Below, piece by piece: positions 50,266 to 59,548 of a DNA stretch of 64,000 bases (its first letter is position 1; each line of letters starts with the position of its first letter). The stretch is taken from NCBI GenBank assembly GCA_934141245.1, contig CAKPCB010000006.1, positions 1-64,000 on the forward strand, given 5' to 3'. The notes under the pieces are model-generated. The model ran no database searches, was not told the origin of the DNA, and worked only from the letters and a program-made list of their open reading frames with translations. The translations under genes were made by a program, and so were the position numbers. The stretch is from an uncultured Bacilli bacterium. GTDB taxonomy: Bacteria; Bacillota_I; Bacilli_A; RF39; UBA660.

Positions 50266-52097
50266 AATAAACTACCCTCAGTCATAATAATAATCAAATA
50301 ATTAAATTCTTTCATTAGTATTATTTTTTTATTACCTTTTTTATACATCTTTTTCTCAGTATAATCTATAACTTTCTTGTATCCATCTTTTTCTAAATTA
50401 GCAACAAAGTCTAAAGTATAATCAAAACTATCAATATATGGATAAGTTTTATTATCATATCTTAAACTAACAACCTTATCATAATAGCTAGCTTTTACTA
50501 AATCAAGAAAAATTGAATCACCAATATTTCCAATCTTTTTATATTTATCCCATACTTTTTTGGAAATACTATTAAGGATCTTTTCTGTGTTTTCATTTTG
50601 ATAAAAATAATCCTGTTTTAATTTTTCTAAGTCCTTTGCCTTTATATTTGCATAACTTGTCTTTAGAATTTCTTGTTGTAATCTTAATAAATTAACAATC
50701 GATGAAGCATTTGAAACCTCAGAATTAACAAGTTTAGAAGTGTTCATTCCTATCACTTCACCATTCAAATTAAATAAAGGAGATCCCCAATCATTTTTAG
50801 ATAATGGCATAACACTCACAATTGAAGAAGAATCATTTATTGATGATGCAATACCAGATAGTGATGTTAATCCAACACCTGTTTTACTTGTAATTGTAAT
50901 TACTGGATCACTTACAGCTGGTAAGCTACTAGAAAGTTTTACTCTCTTATTAACTGATTTATTTAATTTTAAAACAGCAATGTCTAAATCCGAATTTATA
51001 GATATAACCCCTAAAATTTTATAAGCATTATTATCTATATCCGTTACAACAATTGTTTGTCCATTAATAAATGAATTTTCTAAATAACTCCATGATGTCA
51101 CTATAGTGCCGTTTCCTAGAAAAAAACCAGTTGCTCTATTAACAACAGCAGAATTTGAAATAGTATTTAACATGACAATATTTTTTGAATTATTATTATA
51201 TATTTTTTTTATGTCTTCATCACTTAAATTATTTAACTTACTATAACTATACATAGCATTACTAGAAATATATTTACTTGATGCAACTATATCATTGGGT
51301 TTTTCTGAATCTGATGATTTAGATATATATTCATTAATTGTATTAATGTTTTCTATGCTTACTTTATCTAAAACATATTTTTTGTTTACTAATTTAAAAT
51401 AATAATTAATAGAAGCTGAATCATACTTATCTTTTTTATTTATTTTAGCATTTTTAACTGTCACATTAGAGACAATATAATTACTAGAGTTAGAAACCTC
51501 AACCTTATCAATTTTATCATATGTTATAGTTAATTTACCTAACTTGTATTTTTGGTTTTTATATCCTATAAAGAAATCATTCGTTACCAAATTTTTAATT
51601 TCTTTTTTTGGATTTTTTACAAATACCATTGGTGTTATCTTTTTTGAATAATCAATTATATATTGTCTATTTTTTTCTTCATCATCTTTCTCTTTTATTG
51701 ATTTATTGTCTATAGAATAATCTAAATCACCTTCTATATTTTTATTCTTTGTATTATCAGAAGGATTAATATCATCAGATTTAATTATTGATTTATATGA
51801 TTTTACTATTTCTTTGTATTCCTCTAAATTCATATCTAAACTTATATATACTTGTTGGAATATATACTCAACGATAGTAGGTAGAAAAAATATTAATAAA
51901 CATGCAATTACTCTATTTCTAATGCTTCTTAAAGTACGACTAACCATATCATTATCGTTAGATAAAACAGCTTTAGCTAAATCTATTGTGACAAATAAAA
52001 TAAGTCCGATTGGAACAACGATATGAATAATATTAAGAATCTTCCCAATGAATGAAAATATTGGTATTAAAGATTTATTTATTTCTAGAATATTCAT
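50262..52097 (-). CDS. Membrane protein with inactive trypsin-like domain
   Basis: A 611-residue protein. Two N-terminal membrane helices (about 20-45 and 61-82) resemble the TrbC/VirB2-like pilin fold. A charged linker and a beta-rich domain (about 150-260) follow. Residues 305-455 have an HtrA/trypsin-like fold: RATGFFLGNGTIVTSWSYL, SDLDIAVLKL and NDWGSPLFNLNGEVIGMN. The catalytic Asp is kept (D372), but the His position is S337 and the Ser position is W437, so it should be inactive. A long C-terminal helical region follows. The start is ATG 52097, after AGGGGGTG. In operon with prepilin peptidase and pilC. Confidence 0.72.
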   Translation of the reverse strand: MNILEINKSLIPIFSFIGKILNIIHIVVPIGLILFVTIDLAKAVLSNDNDMVSRTLRSIRNRVIACLLIFFLPTIVEYIFQQVYISLDMNLEEYKEIVKSYKSIIKSDDINPSDNTKNKNIEGDLDYSIDNKSIKEKDDEEKNRQYIIDYSKKITPMVFVKNPKKEIKNLVTNDFFIGYKNQKYKLGKLTITYDKIDKVEVSNSSNYIVSNVTVKNAKINKKDKYDSASINYYFKLVNKKYVLDKVSIENINTINEYISKSSDSEKPNDIVASSKYISSNAMYSYSKLNNLSDEDIKKIYNNNSKNIVMLNTISNSAVVNRATGFFLGNGTIVTSWSYLENSFINGQTIVVTDIDNNAYKILGVISINSDLDIAVLKLNKSVNKRVKLSSSLPAVSDPVITITSKTGVGLTSLSGIASSINDSSSIVSVMPLSKNDWGSPLFNLNGEVIGMNTSKLVNSEVSNASSIVNLLRLQQEILKTSYANIKAKDLEKLKQDYFYQNENTEKILNSISKKVWDKYKKIGNIGDSIFLDLVKASYYDKVVSLRYDNKTYPYIDSFDYTLDFVANLEKDGYKKVIDYTEKKMYKKGNKKIILMKEFNYLIIIMTEGSLL

Positions 52098-52115
52098 ATA
52101 TTGCACCCCCTTCCT

Positions 52116-52844
52116 TTAAAGAAAACAGAAAATAAGAAATAATGACATTAAAATAAATGGTCCAAATGGAATAACATTGTTTTTACTTTTAATAAGTGAA
52201 ACAAGCGATATTGGCAATGCTATAAAGCTTGATAGGAATATACTAAAAACACCTAGAGATGGAGTTAAAACTAATCCTACAAAAAACATAAGTTTTATAT
52301 CGGCACCACCTAATGTTTCTTTTTTTAATATTTTATTTCCTACAATCATTATAGTATACATAACACTAAATAACAACATACCTGATAATATGGAAAAAAT
52401 AACATCTTTAAATCCCAAAAATATAAACTTATATATTATAAGAACAATAGAAAAAAACAAAGTAACCTCATCAGGAATTATTAAATAAGTTAAATCACTA
52501 ACAATAACTATAGTTAGAAAAGAAACAATTAGTAATGAAATACCAAGTTCATATGATAATCCAAACAAAAAATATGACAAAGAAAACAAAAAACCACTTA
52601 TTATTTCAACTATTGGATAAAAAATTGAAAGACTTTTTTTACAATTTGTACATTTTCCTTTTTGAATTATATAAGAGACAATTGGAATCAACTCATACCA
52701 CTTAAGTACATGTCCACAATGATCACAATGACTTCGAGGTTTAACAATTGATTTACCCTCTGATAATCTAGTTCCAACAACTCCAAAAAATGAGCCAAAT
52801 ACGGTTCCAAGTATAAAAAACCACACTAAAAGTACTGTATTCAT
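52116..52844 (-). CDS. Prepilin peptidase (type IV leader peptidase)
   Basis: A 242-residue membrane aspartic protease that cuts and N-methylates prepilins. The N-terminal cytosolic loop has the CxxC pairs CDHCGHVL and CTNCKKSL (zinc-binding methylase domain). The catalytic Asp are in VIVSDLTYLIIPDE and GGADIKLMFF. The start is ATG 52844, 6 bases after AGGTG; the in-frame GTG and ATG further upstream sit on that site. It lies 9 bp after pilC. It likely processes the pilin at 14.9-15.3 kb and others outside the window. Confidence 0.94.
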   Translation of the reverse strand: MNTVLLVWFFILGTVFGSFFGVVGTRLSEGKSIVKPRSHCDHCGHVLKWYELIPIVSYIIQKGKCTNCKKSLSIFYPIVEIISGFLFSLSYFLFGLSYELGISLLIVSFLTIVIVSDLTYLIIPDEVTLFFSIVLIIYKFIFLGFKDVIFSILSGMLLFSVMYTIMIVGNKILKKETLGGADIKLMFFVGLVLTPSLGVFSIFLSSFIALPISLVSLIKSKNNVIPFGPFILMSLFLIFCFL

Positions 52845-52853
52845 CCCCATCAC

Positions 52854-54308
52854 CTAAATCTGCTGATATAAGTCAAACATTGGAATTATTATAGATAAAA
52901 CTATAAATCCTACTCCAACAGCTAATAAACATATGATAACCGGTTCAACTAAACTTTTTATTGTAGTAACTGCATTTTTATGAAGGTTTTGATAATGATC
53001 AGCAACTTTTTCCATCATAAGTGCAAGTTGACCTGTATTTTCTCCAGTAACAAGCATTTCATATGCAATTACAGGAAATGCCCATTCACCTTTAAATGTT
53101 TCACTGATTTTGTTTCCCTTACTTAAACCAATCAATGTTCTATTAATTATTTCTTTATATATTTCATTATCTGATAATGTTGATAATATTTCCATACTAT
53201 CTGTTATAAATACATTATGATTTAGAAGTGATGCAAAAGTTCTTGTCAAGTTAGTAACTTCATTATATATTATTACATTTCCAATAACTGGAAGTTTCAT
53301 AAATATTGTTTGCATTGTCTTCCTAAAAGCCTTAATATGCTTAAATAGTAAATGATAAGTTATTAAAGTAACAAAAAGTACAATTGCAATAATCCACCAC
53401 TTCTTAGTTAAAAATGTACTCATCGCCATTATAAACTTTGTTATTCCAGGAAGTTCTGCATCATTACTTTCAAACATAGTGACAAACTGTGGTACTACAG
53501 TTACAATTACAAAGACAATTGCACCTATTGCTAGTGTTAGTATTACTGCTGGATATATCAATGCAGAAATCATCTGTTTTCTAGATTTTTCCATTTCAGT
53601 ATAATAATCTGCCATTTCATCAAGTGTACCTGATAAATCACCAGTCATTTCAGAAGTTTTAACCATGTTAATTAATAACTTAGGAAAAGTAGATCCTTGT
53701 TTTTCTAGTGCTGTTGAGAATTTCTCACCCATTACTAATTCATATACAATTTTATCTAAAACCCTACGATGTGCAGGCTTCGTTGACTGTTTAGATAAGA
53801 TTCTAACCGAATCAATTAGAGGAATACCTGCTTTTACATATGTAGATAATTGTGTAAGCATAAATGATAAATCATTATTGTTTATCTTATCTGATCCAAT
53901 ATTAATACTCATTTCCCATTTTTTAAGAGGTTGAATACTTATTACTTCGTACCCACCATTAACTAAGAAAATTCTTACATCTTCAACTGTTTCAGCATCA
54001 AAAAAACCTTTTACCTTTTCACCATTAGATGCTTTAACTAGATACTTAAATTGAGTAAGTTTTTTTGGCTTTTCAATTCTATTACCATTTTTATTATTTT
54101 CATTGGCTTTTCTTTTAAATTCATCGCTTTCTTCTTTAACTCTTTGTAATTCCTTTTCAAGGTTTTCTCCCTCAAGTTTATTAATACTTTGTTGTGTCTT
54201 TTTCTTTTTACCAAATAACGAACCAAATGTATATTTAACTCCTTTACCTGCATAAATAAATATATTTAAAGGGAACATTAAGATTTTTTTCACTAGCCTC
54301 AACTCCAT
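52854..54308 (-). CDS. Type II secretion/type IV pilus inner-membrane platform protein (PilC/GspF)
   Basis: A 484-residue platform protein for pilus or competence pseudopilus assembly. A long charged N-terminal region (about 30-80) precedes a short beta segment (FKYLVKASNGEKVKGFFDAE). Two GspF domains follow (NDLSFMLTQLSTYVKAGIPL ... about 150-270 and LTRTFASLLNHNVFITDSM ... about 350-470), each with membrane helices. PilC proteins are usually about 400 residues; the extra N-terminal part is unusual. The ribosome binding site is weak. First gene of the operon; no pilB/gspE ATPase is in the window. Confidence 0.9.
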   Translation of the reverse strand: MELRLVKKILMFPLNIFIYAGKGVKYTFGSLFGKKKKTQQSINKLEGENLEKELQRVKEESDEFKRKANENNKNGNRIEKPKKLTQFKYLVKASNGEKVKGFFDAETVEDVRIFLVNGGYEVISIQPLKKWEMSINIGSDKINNNDLSFMLTQLSTYVKAGIPLIDSVRILSKQSTKPAHRRVLDKIVYELVMGEKFSTALEKQGSTFPKLLINMVKTSEMTGDLSGTLDEMADYYTEMEKSRKQMISALIYPAVILTLAIGAIVFVIVTVVPQFVTMFESNDAELPGITKFIMAMSTFLTKKWWIIAIVLFVTLITYHLLFKHIKAFRKTMQTIFMKLPVIGNVIIYNEVTNLTRTFASLLNHNVFITDSMEILSTLSDNEIYKEIINRTLIGLSKGNKISETFKGEWAFPVIAYEMLVTGENTGQLALMMEKVADHYQNLHKNAVTTIKSLVEPVIICLLAVGVGFIVLSIIIPMFDLYQQI

Positions 54309-54333
54309 TACCTTGCTACTCTATTCTTTCTAA

Positions 54334-54342
54334 ATTATAACA
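54334..54342 (-). promoter_or_regulatory. Extended -10 promoter of the pilus-type operon
   Basis: TG-T-TATAAT on the minus strand (TATAAT at 54334-54339), about 26 bases before the pilC start. No good -35. Confidence 0.5.
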
Positions 54343-54405
54343 TAATAATAATTAAATTTAAACTTTTTTTAGTAAATTCATATAATAAATCGAGAGGTGA
54401 ATAGT

Positions 54406-54774
54406 ATGTTTAATTCTGGTATTGGATTCACACCATTTTATGGAGCAGCATCTGCAACAAAACAAGGATTGTTTTCGGCATTAAAAACAAAATTTAATTG
54501 GAGTGCAATATTGAATGGAACTCAAAAAACTTTAAATATAGTGAATCAAGCAATTCCCCTTGTTTATCAAGTAAAACCAATGGTAAATAATGTTAAAACA
54601 GTTTTTAAAATAATTGGTGCTGTAAAAGATGATGATACTACCCAAAAGTATAATCAAACACCTAGTGTAAATACCTCTTATAATAATAGTAATACAGCAA
54701 CTACTAGTAAAACAAATTCTATATCAAAAAATGTTAACACCCAAAATTATAATCAACCGAACTTTTTCTTATAA
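54406..54774 (+). CDS. YqfQ-like protein
   Basis: A 122-residue protein. After a short hydrophobic, glycine-rich start (MFNSGIGFTPFYGAAS), the core NWSAILNGTQKTLNIVNQA IPLVYQVKPMVNNVKTVFKI matches the LNNxQxxLxxxQxxxPMVxQYxPxVKN pattern of YqfQ-type proteins of spore formers. The C-terminus is Asn/Thr/Ser-rich and low complexity. I choose ATG 54406, with GAGAGGTGAA upstream, over the in-frame GTG at 54397. Upstream CATATAATA (54379-54387) fits both a sigma-A TATAAT and a late-sporulation CATAnnnTA -10. Confidence 0.7.
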   Translation: MFNSGIGFTPFYGAASATKQGLFSALKTKFNWSAILNGTQKTLNIVNQAIPLVYQVKPMVNNVKTVFKIIGAVKDDDTTQKYNQTPSVNTSYNNSNTATTSKTNSISKNVNTQNYNQPNFFL

Positions 54775-54783
54775 CTCAAACAT

Positions 54784-54805
54784 GCACTTAAAAGTGCTTT
54801 TTTTT
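54784..54805 (+). terminator. Rho-independent terminator of the YqfQ-like gene
   Basis: GCACTT (54784-54789) pairs with AAGTGC (54792-54797), then a run of eight T. Confidence 0.9.
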
Positions 54806-54807
54806 AG

Positions 54808-54834
54808 AAAAAAAAATAAACCAAATGGTTTATT
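54808..54834 (-). terminator. Rho-independent terminator of the pyrophosphatase gene
   Basis: 8-bp stem (54815-54822 with 54827-54834), AAAT loop, T run on the minus strand; the stop codon is inside the stem. It is back to back with the plus-strand terminator. Confidence 0.88.
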
Positions 54835-56458
54835 TCCTTTCTAATGTGTCAATTATAGGTGGTAGTATTTGCTTCTTCCTAGATACAATATTTGGGAAAT
54901 AATCTCCTTGATTTAATGTACTAAGATTAAAACTATCCATTAAAATTGTTTTTGCTTTATCATTAAACAATATATATGAACCATTATTCATTATATCTGT
55001 TATAAACAAGCAAACAACTAAATAATCATTGTTCTTAGAAGTATTATTTAATAACTCTTCAAATTTATTAATATCTATCTTTAAACTTGAATAATCAGTA
55101 GTAAATATCTGACCTATTCCTGCCTCAATATTACCAACTTTAAAGACTTTAAAATCACTAAATAGTATTTCTTCTAAGCTCTTACCTTTAATAGAAGAAC
55201 CAGCTTTAAACATTTCAATACCATATTTTTCATAATCAACACCAGCAATTTTACTAAGTCTCATAACAGCATTCTTATCAAGCAAAGTTGTTGTTGGAGA
55301 TTTTAATAATAATGTGTCTGATATTATTCCAGATAGCATTATACCCGCTATAGGTTTAGGTATTGGAAAGTTATTTTCTTCATATATTAAGTGTATTATT
55401 GTATTAGTACTACCAACTGCCATATTTCTAAAATTTATTGGATAACTAGTAGATAAAGCCCCTAGCTTGTGATGATCAATAACTTCTAATATATCAGCTT
55501 CTTCTATTCCATCTACACTTTGAATAATTTCATTATGATCAACTAATATTACCTTTTTCTTTGTTTTATCATTTATATCTACTAATCTTAAAAAGCCCAA
55601 GCAATTATTCTTTTTATCTACTATTGGATAATTTGTATGCTTATGTTGTTTACTAGATTCTATAAAATCACTCAAATAATCATTTTCATCAAATTTGATT
55701 GGATTTTTTGTAATTATAATATTTTCAATATAGTTACTTAAATTAATAATTTTTGATGTATGAAAAGTATCCATTTTAGTTCTTATCACATTAACTTTAT
55801 TTGCTTTTGCAATTTCTAAGTGTTCATCTTTCATTTGACCATCGCCAACAATTACAATTAATTTAACTGATGAGTTAACCGCATATTCTAATATACTATG
55901 CCTATCTCCAACAATTAAAATAGTATTATTATTTAAATCAACATTATTTAAAAATGTTGTACTTCTATATGAAGCTACTAATATGTTGCCCTCTATTTCA
56001 TCATCAAATTTTAAAACTTCTTCACCATTAACAACATTTAAAATATTATTATATGAAGTCTTAAGATTTATATAATCACCATCAACAAAATATGAAGATA
56101 TATCATTAAGGGTAATAATTCCACTAAGTTTATTTTTATCATTTATAACTGGGGCTCCACTTATCTTTTCTTTTTTAAAAACTTCATAGCATTCTTTTAT
56201 GGAAGTTTTTTTATTTATTTTTATTTTATTATAATTTATATCACTAATTTGTGTTTTTACATCATTTAAATATTCTGGATATTCAACATCAAAATATTTA
56301 AGTGCAAATTTAGTTTCATTATTAAGTCTGCCTAAAACTTTGGCTTCTGCATCAATCCCTTGCTTTCTTTTTAAATATGCTAAACTTATCGCAGAAGTTA
56401 CCGAATCAGTATCTGGCTTTTTATGTCCAAAAATATATACTTTATTCAAAGTAATCAC
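54830..56458 (-). CDS. CBS/DRTGG-domain manganese-dependent inorganic pyrophosphatase
   Basis: Hydrolyses pyrophosphate to drive biosynthesis. A 542-residue class II (DHH) enzyme: FGHKKPDTDS with H12, D16 and D18 at the N-terminus, then an insertion of two CBS domains (about 75-130 and 240-300) flanking a DRTGG domain, then the rest of the catalytic domain with VDHNE, IDHHK and a C-terminal DHHA2 region with SRKKQILPPI. CBS-containing enzymes are inhibited by AMP/ADP and activated by ATP or dinucleotides. The start is either GTG 56458 or TTG 56449; the latter is better placed behind AAAGGGTGAT. It follows addA closely. Confidence 0.9.
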   Translation of the reverse strand: MITLNKVYIFGHKKPDTDSVTSAISLAYLKRKQGIDAEAKVLGRLNNETKFALKYFDVEYPEYLNDVKTQISDINYNKIKINKKTSIKECYEVFKKEKISGAPVINDKNKLSGIITLNDISSYFVDGDYINLKTSYNNILNVVNGEEVLKFDDEIEGNILVASYRSTTFLNNVDLNNNTILIVGDRHSILEYAVNSSVKLIVIVGDGQMKDEHLEIAKANKVNVIRTKMDTFHTSKIINLSNYIENIIITKNPIKFDENDYLSDFIESSKQHKHTNYPIVDKKNNCLGFLRLVDINDKTKKKVILVDHNEIIQSVDGIEEADILEVIDHHKLGALSTSYPINFRNMAVGSTNTIIHLIYEENNFPIPKPIAGIMLSGIISDTLLLKSPTTTLLDKNAVMRLSKIAGVDYEKYGIEMFKAGSSIKGKSLEEILFSDFKVFKVGNIEAGIGQIFTTDYSSLKIDINKFEELLNNTSKNNDYLVVCLFITDIMNNGSYILFNDKAKTILMDSFNLSTLNQGDYFPNIVSRKKQILPPIIDTLERK

Positions 56459-56461
56459 CCT

Positions 56462-59400
56462 TTATAATTCTTTTAATTCACCCTTTATAATAGAATATAA
56501 ATAAATTTTAATTGGCTTAGTTGTTCTTGTTGATATGTAGCTTTTATAACCATTAAGTTGAGCTAAATATGCTTCATCTTCTGTATTACTTAATTTATAA
56601 TCTATTATTTTTATCTCATTATCATACTCAAGCATTAAATCTATAACACCATGTGTATTATTACAATCTTTATTATACACAAATTCTAATTCTTTGTATA
56701 TAGTACAGTTCAAAAAATCTAGTCCAATATTTAAGAATTTATAAATAAATTTTTTATAGTTTTCATCAACATCATCTAAATTTGGATTTTTAAAATCTAT
56801 CATTTCTAATATATGATGAAATTCATTACCTATAGCCATTTTGCTTCTCTCATCACTAGTTATTAATTTATTAATTACTTTAGAGTATTTACTTTGTTCA
56901 ACATTTGAATTATCAATTTCATTAGAAACAAATTCTATTTTTCTTACATCAGTAGTCAATTCATTGTTATAATCAATCTTAATTGAAAAATCATAATCTT
57001 TAGTTAACCCTATATCACTTAAGGATATATTAGTTATATATTTTTCTATACTTAAGTAAACACTGTTTAATATATCTAAAAATGATTTATAATTTAGTCT
57101 TTGTTCACTACTAGTCATAGTTTTATCCTCCAGTGGTGCAACAACTATCATCTTTTCTCTACATCTAGTAAGTGCAACATAAAACAATCTTATTTTTTCA
57201 CTAATTTCTTCTTTAAAGTACTTTTCTTTAAATAACTGAGAATATATAGTTTTGCATATTCCTTCTTTAAAATATGGAGTGATTATGCCTAAATCATTAT
57301 CAAATAGAAATCTATCCTTTGTATCAGAAACATTAAAAGTCTTATATATTCCAGTATAATAACATATTGGATACTCTAATCCCTTAGACTTATGTATAGT
57401 CATTATCTTTACTGAATCACCAGAGTCCTCCTTCATAGATACTTTAATATCAAAATTATCATCAATAACTTTAGATAAGTATAAATAAAAGTCTTCGATT
57501 GTATAGTTAACATTTTCTGAATTCAAGGCTAAATTATGCATATACTCAAGTCTAATAGAACTTGCTTTAACATTTCCTACTTTAATTAAATTATCATAAA
57601 AATTGAACTTTTCTATTATCAAATCCACAATTGCACTAATACTTAACGATTCGTACTGATTTGCAATATCTTTTACAATATCTATAATTTTATTATTTAG
57701 TAAATTATTTTCTATAATGTCAAATATATCATTATCAGATAATCTAAATAAATAACTTCTACTAATAGATGCTAAAGCATATTTAAAATCTATATCAAAT
57801 TCAGATTTATTATATTTAATTATTAACCCAATAATATTTTTTAATATCAAAACATCATTACTATCAGTAACTGAAGTATCGGTATATTTTGTTAGTGGTA
57901 TAGATAAATATTCAAATATCTTTTTATACAAATCAAACTTAGTTGCTCTATCCATAAGTATTACAAAATCACTATATCTAATATTCCTAAGTTTAGAAGT
58001 ATCCTTGTCAAATATCATATAATTATTTTTTATTTTGTTTTTTATGTCATTAGCAACAGCAAAACATTCAATTTCCTCTTTAGAATACCCAAATTCTTTA
58101 TCATATTCATAATTATAAATTTCAAGATTGTTATTCTGAGAATCCATATCATTTTCTAAATATAGATTGTTACCAAATATCATCTGATGCGAACTTTTAT
58201 AGTCAGCACCACCAATAAAATCATCCATTACTATGTTAAATATTACATTTATATCATCTAATGTTTCTTTCCTAGATCTAAAATTTTTATTTAAGTCAAT
58301 TTTATAACCACCATTATTTAGTGAATAATTATCATATTTATTTTTAAATATATATGGATTAGCATTTCTAAACCTATATATTGATTGTTTTATATCACCA
58401 ACCATATAAACATTATTATTTTCAATTAATGAAATAAATTTCTCTTGTAAATCAGATGTATCTTGATATTCATCTACTAAAATTTCATTTAAATATTCTT
58501 TTAATTCTATACAAACATTATCATTTTCCTCTAATATTCTTATAGCCATCTTACTAATATCATTAAACTCATAAATATTATTTTTATTTTTAAACTCATT
58601 TAATTTTTCATCAATATTTTTTATTATGTCAATAATTGCAGTTACATAATTTTTTGTTTTTAAAATACCATTCTTTATATCTGCGGTATCAGAATATATT
58701 GATATTTGTTTTAACTCTTTTAAACAATCTGAAATTTCTTCTTTAATACTCTTTGCTAATTCACTACTACCCCTTGGTAAATTAGGAAGTTTTATATCCA
58801 AAGATAATTTAATATCTTCATATGTATTAGAGTTAATTAATGAGTTTAAAACTTCATATATTTTATCAATATATTCAATATCAATTTCATAAGATAATTT
58901 TTCAATTAATGATGAAATTTTTTGCTTTTTTGACCTTAAAAGTGAAACAAATTCATTAATTTTATTATCTATAAAGTTATCGTTATAAAATCTTTCAATA
59001 TAGCTTTCTAGGTATTCTCTCTTATTATATAAAAGATCTAATTTATCATTTATCCTTAATATATATTTCTTTATGTCATCATCATTCTTAGTGCAAAAAT
59101 CGTATATTAAATCTTGAAATTCTTTTGTTGGATATGCATAAAGTTCATCAAATATGTTATTTAATATTTCATTCTTCTTAAAATACATAACACTAGCATC
59201 ACAAATACTGACATTTCTATTTATTCCTAACAAGTAATGGTATTTTTTGACCAATGCCTGACTAAAACTATCAAAAGTAGTTATATATGCACTATCAATC
59301 AAATCAAGTTGTTTATGTAAATTAACATTCTTCTTAATTGCCGCTCTTATTCTCTCTCTCATTTCAGATGCTGCTGCATTTGTAAATGTTAAAATAAGTA

Positions 59401-59548
59401 ATTTATTTATGTCTATACCATTCTCTAATTTCCTTATAACTCTAGCCGTTAATACTGCTGTTTTACCACTTCCAGCACCTGCAGAAACAATTATATTACT
59501 ACCCTCTTTTTGTATTGCTTCCTCCTGCTCACTAGTCCATTTAGGCAT
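56462..59548 (-). CDS. addA: ATP-dependent helicase/nuclease subunit AddA
   Basis: Helicase and nuclease of the AddAB double-strand-break resection complex. A 1028-residue SF1A (UvrD/RecB) protein with Walker A SAGAGSGKT near the N-terminus, VDEYQDTSDLQ for Walker B, VGDIKQSIYRFR, and IMTIHKSKGLEYP. The C-terminal nuclease has HGVIDLMLEYDNEIKIIDYK with the PD-(D/E)xK Asp and Lys. It is shorter than Bacillus AddA (about 1230). ATG 59548 has AGGAGGTG 6 bases upstream. It overlaps addB by 8 bp. Confidence 0.96.
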   Translation of the reverse strand: MPKWTSEQEEAIQKEGSNIIVSAGAGSGKTAVLTARVIRKLENGIDINKLLILTFTNAAASEMRERIRAAIKKNVNLHKQLDLIDSAYITTFDSFSQALVKKYHYLLGINRNVSICDASVMYFKKNEILNNIFDELYAYPTKEFQDLIYDFCTKNDDDIKKYILRINDKLDLLYNKREYLESYIERFYNDNFIDNKINEFVSLLRSKKQKISSLIEKLSYEIDIEYIDKIYEVLNSLINSNTYEDIKLSLDIKLPNLPRGSSELAKSIKEEISDCLKELKQISIYSDTADIKNGILKTKNYVTAIIDIIKNIDEKLNEFKNKNNIYEFNDISKMAIRILEENDNVCIELKEYLNEILVDEYQDTSDLQEKFISLIENNNVYMVGDIKQSIYRFRNANPYIFKNKYDNYSLNNGGYKIDLNKNFRSRKETLDDINVIFNIVMDDFIGGADYKSSHQMIFGNNLYLENDMDSQNNNLEIYNYEYDKEFGYSKEEIECFAVANDIKNKIKNNYMIFDKDTSKLRNIRYSDFVILMDRATKFDLYKKIFEYLSIPLTKYTDTSVTDSNDVLILKNIIGLIIKYNKSEFDIDFKYALASISRSYLFRLSDNDIFDIIENNLLNNKIIDIVKDIANQYESLSISAIVDLIIEKFNFYDNLIKVGNVKASSIRLEYMHNLALNSENVNYTIEDFYLYLSKVIDDNFDIKVSMKEDSGDSVKIMTIHKSKGLEYPICYYTGIYKTFNVSDTKDRFLFDNDLGIITPYFKEGICKTIYSQLFKEKYFKEEISEKIRLFYVALTRCREKMIVVAPLEDKTMTSSEQRLNYKSFLDILNSVYLSIEKYITNISLSDIGLTKDYDFSIKIDYNNELTTDVRKIEFVSNEIDNSNVEQSKYSKVINKLITSDERSKMAIGNEFHHILEMIDFKNPNLDDVDENYKKFIYKFLNIGLDFLNCTIYKELEFVYNKDCNNTHGVIDLMLEYDNEIKIIDYKLSNTEDEAYLAQLNGYKSYISTRTTKPIKIYLYSIIKGELKEL

